The notes under the pieces are model-generated. The model was not told the DNA's origin, ran no database searches, and saw only the letters and a program-made list of their open reading frames with translations. A program made the translations under genes and the position numbers. Positions 47,981 through 57,520 of a stretch of 64,000 bases of DNA are shown here, in pieces; the first letter of the stretch is position 1, and each line of letters starts with the position of its first letter. Source of the stretch: Amycolatopsis benzoatilytica AK 16/65. Its GTDB lineage: Bacteria > Actinomycetota > Actinomycetes > Mycobacteriales > Pseudonocardiaceae. The DNA lies in NCBI RefSeq assembly GCF_000383915.1, contig NZ_KB912942.1, positions 6,954,413-7,018,412 on the forward strand, in the 5' to 3' direction.

Positions 47981-49044
47981 CGGCCCGCCTTTCGTCCATG
48001 GCCGCCAGCGGGAGCGGGGCCGTTGGTCATACTCCACAGCAGGGCGACAGCACGGGTGTCGATCACGTCGGGCTGGCCGGCCAGCCACGCGCACGTCTGG
48101 GTGAGAAACCCATCCGCGGTGAGGACCTGCATCGTTGGCCAGGGGCTGGCCGAGACGCTGACCGCTCCCAGGCGGTTCGGGTGGATGAGCACCACCCCGC
48201 ACACGTCGCACTGCGGCAGCAGCCTCTGGTAGGCCGCGACCGCATCAGCAAGCCGGACCTGCGAGCCGAGGAACGGCCGCCCCGCCCGCAGCAGAGCGCC
48301 GTTCGAGTCGAAGGTGTAGTCGCCAGGCTCCCAGCGTTTGCTGTCGACGAGCGCCAGCCGCCCGCCGCACAGCACCGCGTGATCCACATCGGCCGTGGCC
48401 GAGCCCGGCCACACCAGGCTGTGGAAAATCCTGGCACTGGGGATCCGGGTCACGTAGTTCTCCAGTAGCTCGCCGGTCAGCTCCTCGCCGAGCAACCCGG
48501 ACTCGACCGCCGCCCGCCGCCAGCCCCGCGCCCTGGCCAGCCCGGTGCCGGGGTTGCCGAACACGCGATGATCACGCATGCCCACTGGTGTCGCCCGGTC
48601 GGCCTTGCCCGCGACCGCGTAGAGGCGCGCGAACAGCGGCACGCCCGCGTGGAAGACGGCCAGCAGCGCGAAGACCAGTGCCGTCCACCCTGGCGAGCTG
48701 GTCGCGTGCTGGCCCGCGTAGACGGCCACCACGACGAAGACCGCCGCGCCCAGCAGGTACATCGCCAGCAGCCAGGTCGGGATCCGTACCCGCGCCACAC
48801 CCAGCACGACGGCGACGGTCGGCCACAGCAGCCACGGCACCAAGTCGGCGGACGGATGGCGCTGCACGGCCACCAGCACGACCACGAAGCCCACCCATAG
48901 GGTGCTCGCGGCCAGGAACAACTCCCGCACGTGGGGAATCCGGGCACTGCGCCACCGGCAGGCCGCGGCCGGGTCCACGTGCTTCCACCACGGCAACCGC
49001 TCCGGTTCGACGGGCCAAGAGGACGGAACGTACGTCGACCCCAT
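47977..49044 (-). CDS. Membrane protein with NERD (nuclease-related) domain
   Basis: A 355-residue protein. The N-terminal half has about four hydrophobic segments between residues 38 and 145 (ELFLAASTLWVGFVVVLVAV, VPWLLWPTVAVVLGVARV, WLLAMYLLGAAVFVVVAVYA, WTALVFALLAVFHAGVPLFA). The C-terminal half is a NERD domain: IPSARIFHSLVWPGSATADV followed by DHAVLCGGRLALVDSKRW, with the metal-ligand strand reading D-S-K instead of E-x-K. It ends in a Rossmann-like strand (CDVCGVVLIHPNRL). NERD proteins are suspected DNA-processing enzymes. Divergent from the pPIWI-RE island, with 364 bases between. Confidence 0.78.
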   Translation of the reverse strand: MGSTYVPSSWPVEPERLPWWKHVDPAAACRWRSARIPHVRELFLAASTLWVGFVVVLVAVQRHPSADLVPWLLWPTVAVVLGVARVRIPTWLLAMYLLGAAVFVVVAVYAGQHATSSPGWTALVFALLAVFHAGVPLFARLYAVAGKADRATPVGMRDHRVFGNPGTGLARARGWRRAAVESGLLGEELTGELLENYVTRIPSARIFHSLVWPGSATADVDHAVLCGGRLALVDSKRWEPGDYTFDSNGALLRAGRPFLGSQVRLADAVAAYQRLLPQCDVCGVVLIHPNRLGAVSVSASPWPTMQVLTADGFLTQTCAWLAGQPDVIDTRAVALLWSMTNGPAPAGGHGRKAGR

Positions 49045-49408
49045 GCCAGAACCCCGCGATCAGCCGAAACGGCGTTCGTGGTGGCGCGTGACAGAACGTC
49101 CCGTCACCGTCGACATGCCGCCGCCGCGCATGACCGCTCCACCCGTTCATCTCGACAAGGCCGACTTCCTTCGTACTGTGTCTGATGGCCGCGATCAAGG
49201 CACTGATTAGGACCACGGCGCCGCAATTGCTACGGGTGCGCGAGCTGCTGTTGGTCGCCCACCCATCGACAGGCGAGATTCCCACTCGACCCCGCTCTTT
49301 CGAGTGGTGGATCTTCTGGAATTGTCGTGGGCGTGTGCTAAGACACACCGCCATCAGGCCAGGGTGCTTCCACACCGCGACTCAACACTCGATCCCGAGG
49401 ACGAGAAC
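49045..49408. promoter_or_regulatory. Divergent upstream region of NERD and pPIWI-RE genes
   Basis: These 364 bases separate two divergent units and must contain both promoters. Small open frames exist in it but none has a ribosome site or protein-like sequence. GAGGA at about 49398 is the ribosome site of the right-hand gene. I could not pick out a convincing promoter pair or operator. Confidence 0.4.
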
Positions 49409-50554
49409 ATGCAGGATGCGCGCGGACGACGCGGGGCGGTGACGACAGCGGCGCTGCGGTCGGCGGTTGCCTGGTCACGCCGCCAGGAGGAGCAGCGTGC
49501 GTGGCGTGAGGTCGCCCGGATGACCGGTGTGATCATGCACGCCTTCGGCCCTGGCGCTGGACCGTCGACGCCTGCGGAGCTGGTGGCACTGCTGCACCGG
49601 CCCCTGGGTGAGCTGTTGCCAGCGGCTGGTGAGGCGTCCGCGCTGGATACGGTCGTGTTGCTGGATGCCGACGGCACGCTCAGCGATGAGGCGATGGAGA
49701 TCGCGTGCGACTACACCCAGGCCCTGTTCGACACCGACGCCGACCCGGCGACTGAGTGGCTTCCCCGGTGGGCGTGGCAGCGCGCTGAGCAGGTCGAACG
49801 GCAAACGTTCCGTAGCCTGATCCAGGCAGGCAACCAGGCCGTCTACACCAGCTCGCGACGGTTCATCGTGGAGCGCCCAGCCGGCGACCTGCGCTGGCTG
49901 GCCGACGAACGGACGACTGCGACGCCCTACGCTGGAGCGCGGCAGGTCGCCGACTACATCGACATCCCTCGAGACCGGCAGTTTCGATTTGGCGCCGGCG
50001 AGGACGAGGTCCGCTGGTGGCCGTGTCCGGTGTGCCGGTGGCCGATGCGAGTCCGTCCCCCCATCGTCAAGTGCAGCTACGGTCCCCACGAGGCACGATT
50101 CCGCCTGGTCGATCGCGACGGCAGCCCACCTGAGTTGGTCAAGACCTCAACCACTCGGCTCAGGACGCCGCAACCTCAGACGGTTGCCGGGGCGCGGTGT
50201 GTGGACCCGGCGGTGTGGCGATTCGTCACGGTGCCGGGGATTCCCGAAATCGCGCTGGAACGGCTGCGACAGCGGTTCCCTGGTCTCGTGGTCCAGTTGT
50301 GGCCGATCAAGGACACCTTCGACGCCGTGATCAGCGCGCCGGACGGCCGGACCTGGACGGTGGACGTGAAAGACCACACCGACGCCCGCGGAATCGTCGA
50401 TGACCCGCCCGCAGCGCAGCACGTCGTGGTGCCGTCCTATCGCAAGGGCCAGGTCAACCAGTTGAAGCGGCTCCTGCCGGAAAAGTCGGTGTGGACCGTG
50501 GACAGCTTCGTCCGGCACGTCAGCGACCACATGCGGGGAAGTGCGGCCCAATGA
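49409..50554 (+). CDS. pPIWI-RE-associated restriction endonuclease-like protein
   Basis: A 381-residue protein from the ATG at 49409, seven bases after GAGGA. The middle has a zinc-ribbon-like WWPCPVCRWPM with a later Cys (IVKCSYGPHEARF). The C-terminus is a nuclease fold: an Asp in IKDTFDAVISAPDGRTW and D319-x-K321 in WTVDVKDH, a D-x-K variant of E-x-K, then VVVPSYRKGQVNQLKRLL. This matches the endonuclease of the pPIWI-RE three-gene islands. It overlaps the helicase gene by ATGA. The role in those islands is proposed to be cleavage of invading nucleic acid located by the PIWI-like protein. Confidence 0.8.
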   Translation: MQDARGRRGAVTTAALRSAVAWSRRQEEQRAWREVARMTGVIMHAFGPGAGPSTPAELVALLHRPLGELLPAAGEASALDTVVLLDADGTLSDEAMEIACDYTQALFDTDADPATEWLPRWAWQRAEQVERQTFRSLIQAGNQAVYTSSRRFIVERPAGDLRWLADERTTATPYAGARQVADYIDIPRDRQFRFGAGEDEVRWWPCPVCRWPMRVRPPIVKCSYGPHEARFRLVDRDGSPPELVKTSTTRLRTPQPQTVAGARCVDPAVWRFVTVPGIPEIALERLRQRFPGLVVQLWPIKDTFDAVISAPDGRTWTVDVKDHTDARGIVDDPPAAQHVVVPSYRKGQVNQLKRLLPEKSVWTVDSFVRHVSDHMRGSAAQ

Positions 50555-53500
50555 GCCCGCGACGGAGTCAGCGCGGCCGGCGCGGTCAGCGTGACGCCGA
50601 GCCCGATTACAGCGTGGCCGTGCCCGTGGTGCGCGGGGCTCTGGCGCTGGCGGCGCAGTTCTTTCCGCGTACGACCGACGACGGCCGGGCTTATGTGCGG
50701 AACACCGATGCGCTGTTCTTCCTGTCCGGGCAGGTGGACAAGTGGTCACGGTGGCCGACCCTTCGGGCGGAGGACAAGGCGCTCATCGCCAGCTTGTTGC
50801 GGTGGCGGCCGGTGGAGATGGCCAACCGCACCGCGTTCACCAACCTCGTCGAAGAGTTGATTCCCGACCACATCGCGGACTTCCGCGTACTCGACGACAA
50901 GGCCGTGCTGGTCGAGATCACGGGTTCGGCGCGGCTGGTGGTCGGCGAGTGCGCCCAGCAGCTGGCGCTTGAGCGCCAGGTGCGGCCCCGCCGGCCTCAG
51001 ACCATCGCCAACGAGGGCGAGTACGTCACCTGGATCCGCGGACGCGCACCCGATTCGGGCATCGTCGAGGCGAGCTACCTGCTGTCGATGTCTCCGAAGG
51101 TCGAGCCGGAGGCACCGATCGAACTCGGTCCACCCGCCGAAGCCGACGAGGTCGACATCCCGGTGAACGATCTGTTCGGCCTCGCGACGGACCTGGACAC
51201 GGCTTTCGGGCAGACGCACCGCATGGAGTCGATGACGCGGATCTTCACCAAGATCCAGGCCGATCCCGACAACCAGGTCAACGGCGAGTGGGTGCTGCGC
51301 GCCGGGCCGACGCGGCTGTTCAACGCCCCAACCGGGGTCGGCAAGAACGTCCTCGCCGAACTCGTGGCGTGCTGGTGCGCCCAACGTGGCCTGGTCACCA
51401 CGCTGCTGGTGCCCAAAAACGCGGTCGTCGTGCAGGCCGCCCACTCGATCGAGACGAGCCTGCGCGCGCTGGGCATCGACGGCGAGGTCACGCCGCTGAT
51501 GTCGCCCACCTCGATCGCGAAGGAGGCCGAGGCCGCCGCGACCGGGGTGCGGGACGGCGCACTGGGTGATTGGGCCTACGGGCGGATGCACTACGGCTGC
51601 GCCCTGCCCGCAGCCGCCCTCACCGAACGCGCGATCGATTCCTGGGACCCCGGCGCCGAACCGTGCACCGGCTTGCGCAAGATCCGCGACGACGGCACCG
51701 CCAGCAGCGGGCACTACCAGTGCCCGTGGAAACCGTTCTGCGGGAAGTTCCGCCTGGCCCGCCAGGCGTGCCGGGCGGTCGTGGTGGTGACCAGCCACGT
51801 CAACTTCGTCGCCGGGCGGCTGCACGTACCGGTGACGATCAACGGGCGGATCGAGGAGAACCCGGCCACCGAGGAAGTCCTGCTGCACCGCAGCCACGTG
51901 ATCCTCATCGATGAGATCGACGCCTTCCAAGCCAGCCTGATCGGCAACAGCGCCCACGGCTTGCAACTGGCCAAACGCCGCGGCACCCCGCTGTCTCCGC
52001 TGCGGCAGCTCGACGGCGAGTTCAACGACGGTGCGCTCGGGCGGATCGGCACCCGCATCGAAGGTCGCGTCCACGCCGCACTCACTCAGGCACGCTTCCT
52101 GGCGGAGAACTACAACCGGCATCTGGCCGCCAACCACTTCCAGCGCTCCCGCAACGGGGTCTCGGCGGGGCATCCGATGTTCGGGCGCTGGCTGCTGCCG
52201 CGCCGCTGGGATGCGTGGCTGGCCGCCACCCTGTTCAACTTGCCCGAGGACACCCCACCCGGCCGCGTCCATTACGACACGCTCGAGGCGATGTTCCCGC
52301 TGTCCGACAGCGAGGCCGTGCTGCCGGAATGGCTCGAGCCGGTCGCGGACATGCTCGCGCGCATGACCAGCCCCTCCAGCGGCGATGACCTGTTCGACGA
52401 TGGCTGGAAGATGATCTACAACCTGCTGGCCCGCAACCCCTACGACGACAGCAGGCTCGATGATGACGACGACCGCGCCCAGGCCACCGACCGGCTCATC
52501 CGTCGCGCCCATCTGGAGCCGCTGCGGAAGCTGCTGTTCACCTTCGTCTACACCGCCCCCCAGCTGCACGCCTCCGGCGTTAAGGCGGCCGGTGAGATCG
52601 CCAGCGCGTTGGGCCAGTTCGCCACCTGGCGCGCGGTGCCCTACGGGCCGATGGGCCGCGTGCTGTTCGCCTTCACCGAACTCCACGACGACGACCGACC
52701 TCTGGACACCTCGCTGCGGGTGAGCGGCTTCGGCGGCGACCCGCACGCCTACGTGGCGACGCTCGGGGAACTCACCGCGCTGGCGCACACCGGCCGGCCC
52801 CGGATCGTGGTCGGGCTGTCCGCCACCGGCTACTTCCCCGGTGCCCCACACCACCACGTGCACGCCAAGCCAACCTGGTGGGTCCCCGATGACGTCACCG
52901 GCGGCATCGCCGTCCACGCGGCCCCCGTCTCCGACGCCGAGAAAGAATTCCTGCGCGTCTCCGGGACCTACGGCGCCCAGCGCAGCAACGTGTTGCTCCA
53001 GCTGGGCAAGCTGCTGTGGACCAAACGCCTCGAACCCGCCCTCGCCGCGCTCAGCGGCGACGCGACCACCGCGCACCGAGCACGCCTGCTGCTGGCCACC
53101 ACCTCCTACCAGGGCGCCCACGACCTGGCCCGCGGCATCTCCGCCGCCGGGGTACCGGCCGAACAGATCGTGCTCGCCGTCCGCCCAAGCGAGGCACGCG
53201 ACGGGATTCGCGCCACCGCGCAGTGGATCGAATTGCCCGCCGACCGCCTGGAGGAGTTCGGGCGCACCGTCGGCACAGCGCAGGGATCCGTCCTGATCGC
53301 GCCGCTGGCCCGCGCCGAGCGCGGACTCAACATCGTCGACGACGCGGGCCGTTCCCTGATCGGATCCGTGTGGCTGGTCGTGCGCCCCATCCCGCTCCTC
53401 GACGAGCCCCCGGAGCTGCTGGCCCACGTACACGGCCGCGCCCACGCCGAGGCCACACCCACAGCCGACCCGGCCGGGGTACTCGACCTGATGCGGGGCG

Positions 53501-53829
53501 CCGCCGCCAAGCACTTCGACGAGTTGTTCTCCAGCCTGCCCTACTTCAGCGCCCTGCCCGGAGAAACCCAGCTCGCGATCGCGCGGGAAACCCTCAACGG
53601 GCTCATCCAGCTGGCCGGCCGTGCCCGCCGCGGCGGGGATATCGGCGAAATCCACCTGGTTGACTACGCCTTCCACGACAGCTCCGGGAAATCCGACCTG
53701 CCCAGCCTTATCCGACGTATCCGCACCGAGTGGGACCGCGACGGCCACCTGGACTTGATGCGCTCCCTGTACGGGCAGACGCTTGAGGCGATCTTCGACT
53801 TCGCCGACCGACGACAGGACGAGGAATGA
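50551..53829 (+). CDS. DinG/XPD-like Fe-S helicase of the pPIWI-RE island
   Basis: A 1092-residue SF2 helicase. Walker A is FNAPTGVGKNVLAELVACW. The Fe-S cluster cysteines follow (AEPCTGLRK, YQCPWKPFCGKF, RQACR), just before the VVVVTSHVNFVAGR strand, as in XPD/DinG. The DEAH-type box is VILIDEIDAFQ. The C-terminal half contains the second helicase domain, with LLATTSYQGAHDLARGI and GSVLIAPLARAERGLNIVDD. It is about 300 residues longer than DinG because of an N-terminal extension seen in pPIWI-RE helicases. It overlaps both neighbours by ATGA. It should unwind DNA or an RNA-DNA hybrid for the PIWI-like protein. Confidence 0.85.
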   Translation: MSPRRSQRGRRGQRDAEPDYSVAVPVVRGALALAAQFFPRTTDDGRAYVRNTDALFFLSGQVDKWSRWPTLRAEDKALIASLLRWRPVEMANRTAFTNLVEELIPDHIADFRVLDDKAVLVEITGSARLVVGECAQQLALERQVRPRRPQTIANEGEYVTWIRGRAPDSGIVEASYLLSMSPKVEPEAPIELGPPAEADEVDIPVNDLFGLATDLDTAFGQTHRMESMTRIFTKIQADPDNQVNGEWVLRAGPTRLFNAPTGVGKNVLAELVACWCAQRGLVTTLLVPKNAVVVQAAHSIETSLRALGIDGEVTPLMSPTSIAKEAEAAATGVRDGALGDWAYGRMHYGCALPAAALTERAIDSWDPGAEPCTGLRKIRDDGTASSGHYQCPWKPFCGKFRLARQACRAVVVVTSHVNFVAGRLHVPVTINGRIEENPATEEVLLHRSHVILIDEIDAFQASLIGNSAHGLQLAKRRGTPLSPLRQLDGEFNDGALGRIGTRIEGRVHAALTQARFLAENYNRHLAANHFQRSRNGVSAGHPMFGRWLLPRRWDAWLAATLFNLPEDTPPGRVHYDTLEAMFPLSDSEAVLPEWLEPVADMLARMTSPSSGDDLFDDGWKMIYNLLARNPYDDSRLDDDDDRAQATDRLIRRAHLEPLRKLLFTFVYTAPQLHASGVKAAGEIASALGQFATWRAVPYGPMGRVLFAFTELHDDDRPLDTSLRVSGFGGDPHAYVATLGELTALAHTGRPRIVVGLSATGYFPGAPHHHVHAKPTWWVPDDVTGGIAVHAAPVSDAEKEFLRVSGTYGAQRSNVLLQLGKLLWTKRLEPALAALSGDATTAHRARLLLATTSYQGAHDLARGISAAGVPAEQIVLAVRPSEARDGIRATAQWIELPADRLEEFGRTVGTAQGSVLIAPLARAERGLNIVDDAGRSLIGSVWLVVRPIPLLDEPPELLAHVHGRAHAEATPTADPAGVLDLMRGAAAKHFDELFSSLPYFSALPGETQLAIARETLNGLIQLAGRARRGGDIGEIHLVDYAFHDSSGKSDLPSLIRRIRTEWDRDGHLDLMRSLYGQTLEAIFDFADRRQDEE

Positions 53830-56384
53830 CCGGCAACCGTGATGGAGACCTCGATACCGGCCTGCACACCCTGTGCTACCGCATCGACCCCGACACCCTC
53901 GGCGACCTTGTGCTCTACCCCCTGACCGCGGAATTCCTCACCGCCTGGGACGGGTTCGCCCAACTGATCAAGGCACGCGGCAACCGCGACGAAATCACCC
54001 CCAGTTACAGCGCGCTGGCCTCCGCGCTCACCGCAGCCACGAACCTCCCCGTCCGGCTCTTCCCGAAAAGCCAGCTCTCCAAGGACGACAAGGCCAGAGG
54101 GATGGTCGCGCTGCTTGTCACCACCGGCGCCATCGACCCGTGGATCATGACCACCGCGCTGCGCAAGTTCGAGCAACTGTCCACCGACGACACCGACGCC
54201 AACACCCTGGCACCGCTCCTACACGGCATCACCCCGCAGACCCGCCCCGTCCGCGAGTTCATCGACACCGACCCCGCGACCGGGGTCGTGCGCGCGCCAG
54301 GCTGGATCTTCGACGCGGCACGATGGAACCTCGCCGCGCGCATCGCCGCCGCCCCCCTCACCATCGACGGCGCCCTCCCGATCACGCTGCGGCTGGACAC
54401 CGACGGCCACCTCGTCGCCTTCGACCACCCGTTGACCCGCGCGTCGAAGAACACCGTCGGACACGCCACCATCCACGTGTCAACCAAGATCATCACCGTG
54501 CCGGGTGCCACCGGCCTGTACCTGCGGCTGGATGGGCATGTCTCCCGCCACCCGTATAACTGGAAGTTCGTCAAGAACGCCTGGCTCGACCGGGGCGATC
54601 CCGCGCTCCCGATCGTCAAGCTTCCCGTTCTCTCGCCCTACCCGGCCAAGGGGCGCGAGGATCCGATGTTCAAGGGCTACACTGCCGAGGTCGTCGAGTC
54701 CTGCGGTATGCATGCGATCACGCTGCCCGCCGAACTCGGCGCGACAGCCGGCCCGGTGCGTCCGATCGGCAAGCCGCGCAAGCACTCCATCGGCAAGGGA
54801 CCGGGCGTCCGGTTCCTCTACCAGCTGGGCAAGCACGCCACTCGCCAACTCCACACGCAGCCCTTGCGCTACGGCAAAACCGCCATCACCGTCAGCCCTC
54901 ACATCACCGGGCCGATCCCCGCCGACCAGCTCGACGACGCGATCGCCGCCACCGACGTCGAACAGCTGCGCGTCGTCTGCCTGCACGCGACCCCGGCCGT
55001 TCGCCGTCGCATGGTCGACGCTCTCAACGCATACTCCGCCAACGGGCCACACCCGCTCGCCGGCATCGCCGACGACCAACCCGTACACCTCACCACTCGC
55101 TTGAGCGTGGTCTTCCACCACGCCGAAACCCTCCTCGCGCACGGACCCCACCCGCGCTCGCTCCAGGGCATCCCGTGGATCGACGCACCCGAGGACACCG
55201 GCGTCGCTGTCCTCGCCGAAACCTACTGGGACCCCGAAGACCCGCCCAAGGACGACGCCAAACACCCCATGCGGCGCCTACTCGCAGGACACGGCGTCAT
55301 CGCGCAATTCGTCAACTCGAACTGGACGCTGCCCAAGCCTCGCAAACGCACCATCAAGGGCGAAGTCCGGATGACCGTGCCGAAGGACGAGCCCGCGATC
55401 GCCGCAGTCCGCGACCTGCTTCGCCATGCCGGCGTCATCGACAACCGGCTGGCCGTCGCCACCACCGACACTCGCCTCAAGGGCCGCCTTGATCGGGACG
55501 CCACGCTCATCGGCATCCACATCCGCCAGCACACACCCCGGAAGAAGGGCGGGTTCAAGCCTCCCGCCCGGCTGGTGATCAGGCTCGTCGCCTTGCACGC
55601 CACCTCGGACCCGGACCGGCTGTGGCGCACCGAGACCTACAGCGACCAGCACGCGCGGTGGGTGCCCTACCGCGTCGGCAACGGCAGCTACCACGCGAGC
55701 GACATCGGCACCACCAAGCTCAGCCGCGAGTACAAGCACCTGCAAGACATCCGCGACCACGTCGATGAAGCCCTGACCGCCGGCAAGTTCGACCGGGACA
55801 AGCCGATTGTGATCTTCGTCGACGCCCAGGGATGCAAAGGCATCTGGCCCGGCCTCAACGACACCACCTTCGGCACTGGCGCGCTGCCCGGCGCCACGCT
55901 GGACCACCCCGACATCGCCGTCGTGCGCTGCGCCAACGGTGAGCGCGTCGCCCAACCCACTCACCGCGGCCACGGCAGCACCGTCACCGATCCCCACAAG
56001 CCGAACCTGCCGCGCGCTACCCTCTACGAGCACGACGAAGGCTGCACACGCAGCTGGCTGCTCGCCCAGACCTCCCGCACCTACCGGTCCGGCCAAATCT
56101 CCGCCCGCGCCGGAGCCGCCTACACCCGCTGGACCCTGCCCGCCGCCAGACTCGCCCTGACCGGCAAGGACTGGCACGGCATCACCGCCATCGAGATCGC
56201 CCCAGCCAGCACCGGAACCTGGCCAGCCGAACAGTTGGCGGCCCTCACCGCGCGCCTATGCCAGCAAGCAGCGTCCTGGGACGACCGCACCCAAAGCCCC
56301 ACACCGCTGCACCTCGCCGAACGCCCCGACCTCGACCATCCTCAGCGAGCCGAACAACCCGAAGAGGCCGACACGCCGGAGTAA
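53826..56384 (+). CDS. pPIWI-RE protein (prokaryotic PIWI/RNase H-like)
   Basis: An 852-residue protein. The N-terminal X/MID-like parts (residues 1-560) lack enzyme motifs. The C-terminal RNase H-like PIWI domain has the strand KPIVIFVDAQGCKGIWPGL with D666 at the catalytic position. It continues with DIAVVRCANGERVAQPTHRG, holding the family's conserved Arg and Glu, and closes with GITAIEIAPASTGTWPAEQL. The family is known from three-gene islands with a DinG-type helicase and a nuclease, exactly the neighbours here, and is proposed to use guide nucleic acid against invasive DNA or RNA-DNA hybrids. It is the last gene of the island. Confidence 0.85.
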   Translation: MTGNRDGDLDTGLHTLCYRIDPDTLGDLVLYPLTAEFLTAWDGFAQLIKARGNRDEITPSYSALASALTAATNLPVRLFPKSQLSKDDKARGMVALLVTTGAIDPWIMTTALRKFEQLSTDDTDANTLAPLLHGITPQTRPVREFIDTDPATGVVRAPGWIFDAARWNLAARIAAAPLTIDGALPITLRLDTDGHLVAFDHPLTRASKNTVGHATIHVSTKIITVPGATGLYLRLDGHVSRHPYNWKFVKNAWLDRGDPALPIVKLPVLSPYPAKGREDPMFKGYTAEVVESCGMHAITLPAELGATAGPVRPIGKPRKHSIGKGPGVRFLYQLGKHATRQLHTQPLRYGKTAITVSPHITGPIPADQLDDAIAATDVEQLRVVCLHATPAVRRRMVDALNAYSANGPHPLAGIADDQPVHLTTRLSVVFHHAETLLAHGPHPRSLQGIPWIDAPEDTGVAVLAETYWDPEDPPKDDAKHPMRRLLAGHGVIAQFVNSNWTLPKPRKRTIKGEVRMTVPKDEPAIAAVRDLLRHAGVIDNRLAVATTDTRLKGRLDRDATLIGIHIRQHTPRKKGGFKPPARLVIRLVALHATSDPDRLWRTETYSDQHARWVPYRVGNGSYHASDIGTTKLSREYKHLQDIRDHVDEALTAGKFDRDKPIVIFVDAQGCKGIWPGLNDTTFGTGALPGATLDHPDIAVVRCANGERVAQPTHRGHGSTVTDPHKPNLPRATLYEHDEGCTRSWLLAQTSRTYRSGQISARAGAAYTRWTLPAARLALTGKDWHGITAIEIAPASTGTWPAEQLAALTARLCQQAASWDDRTQSPTPLHLAERPDLDHPQRAEQPEEADTPE

Positions 56385-56587
56385 CAGACGCTGCGCCTGT
56401 CGTCGACGCTGTCAAGGGGCACGAACACAGCATCGCTTACCCCTGATCACCACCGGCTTCGATCCGGTCCCTTTGCAGGCAGCTTGAGTCAGGTCTCGAA
56501 CACCGCCATCTTCCATCAGCCCGGTGGTAGAACCGACGCCCGGACGTCGCTAAGTTGGAGATCACGGTGACTCGATAGGGGAGACTG

Positions 56588-57520
56588 GTGACTCAGAGTA
56601 CTCAAGTTGACTGGCCGCGACTCATTGACGGGGTCTTGCTGGCGAAGCTGGTCGACTACGCATCGCGCAATCGTGGCGATGTTGACACGGCGTTTCTTAC
56701 AGGGAGCTACACGCGGGGCAGTTGGAACCCGGTACGCCCGAACGTCAACGTCTACTTCATCACGGTTCCGGGGCGAGCGGCCACCGTGCGCGTGGCCCTC
56801 GGACGGGTACTCGCCGATACGCGTCGCGAACTTCGAGCCGAGGGTGTCGACCTCGCAATTGACTGCCACCCCTACACCATCAGTCAGCGGGACCCCGAGT
56901 GGATCGAGAGGCCGCTGTTGACGCTCACGACCAAGGTGTTCGCTGGCGAAAATGAGAGCGAGCGCTTCCACGTGTCGCCGACCATCGGCCTCGGTTGGTT
57001 CGCCACGCACAAGGTGCTGGTCGGGCGTGCCGACGTGTTATCGATGTTCGGCCGACCACCGACCCGAGACCAATCGTGGCTGTACGGTGCCCATCAGGCC
57101 CTGTCGCACTACCGCAACATTCTTGATCACCTGCCTTGGGCTCTCGACAGCGAGGAAGCCCCGGCGAGGCTGCGCGAGGAATCGTGCCGATACGCCGAGG
57201 AAGCCCTCCGAGACGGCGTGCATATCGGGCTGACCGATGACGAGCTTGCTGCCGGACGGAACATCGAAATCCTGCACGACTGGGCGCAGGTAGGCCGAGC
57301 TTTCTACCGGGACCGTTACGGCGACGAAGGTGTCGTCGCATGCGATATTGTTGATCAGCTGAAAGCGCGGGTGGCTGACGCTCATTGTGATCCTGAAGAC
57401 GCCGAGCAAGCCTGCCTGGACGCACTGCGAGTGTGGAATGTCGTGTGGGAGGGGTATCGCGCGCTAGCAATTCGTATGGGCGCCGGACCCGAACTCCTGC
57501 GGGTGACGGCGTGGCTATGA
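56588..57520 (+). CDS. Nucleotidyltransferase-fold protein with degenerate metal motif
   Basis: A 310-residue protein from a GTG preceded by GGGGAG. Residues 38-46 read TGSYTRGSW, the GS motif of the polymerase-beta nucleotidyltransferase fold. However, the DxD pair expected after it is N52-V-N54, so two-metal catalysis looks lost or altered. The C-terminal half is helical (YGAHQALSHYRNILDHLPWA, DALRVWNVVWEGYRALAI). A TTA leucine codon lies at 57038-57040. It opens the six-gene small-molecule operon; the stop overlaps the methyltransferase start as ATGA. It may be a binding protein rather than an enzyme. Confidence 0.7.
   Translation: MTQSTQVDWPRLIDGVLLAKLVDYASRNRGDVDTAFLTGSYTRGSWNPVRPNVNVYFITVPGRAATVRVALGRVLADTRRELRAEGVDLAIDCHPYTISQRDPEWIERPLLTLTTKVFAGENESERFHVSPTIGLGWFATHKVLVGRADVLSMFGRPPTRDQSWLYGAHQALSHYRNILDHLPWALDSEEAPARLREESCRYAEEALRDGVHIGLTDDELAAGRNIEILHDWAQVGRAFYRDRYGDEGVVACDIVDQLKARVADAHCDPEDAEQACLDALRVWNVVWEGYRALAIRMGAGPELLRVTAWL

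Noticed and set aside
50746..53748. A 1000-codon open frame on the minus strand, antisense to the Fe-S helicase
   Set aside because: Its product is low-complexity Gly/Val/Asp/Arg sequence with no motif, typical of GC-skew shadow frames, while the plus-strand gene has all helicase motifs.
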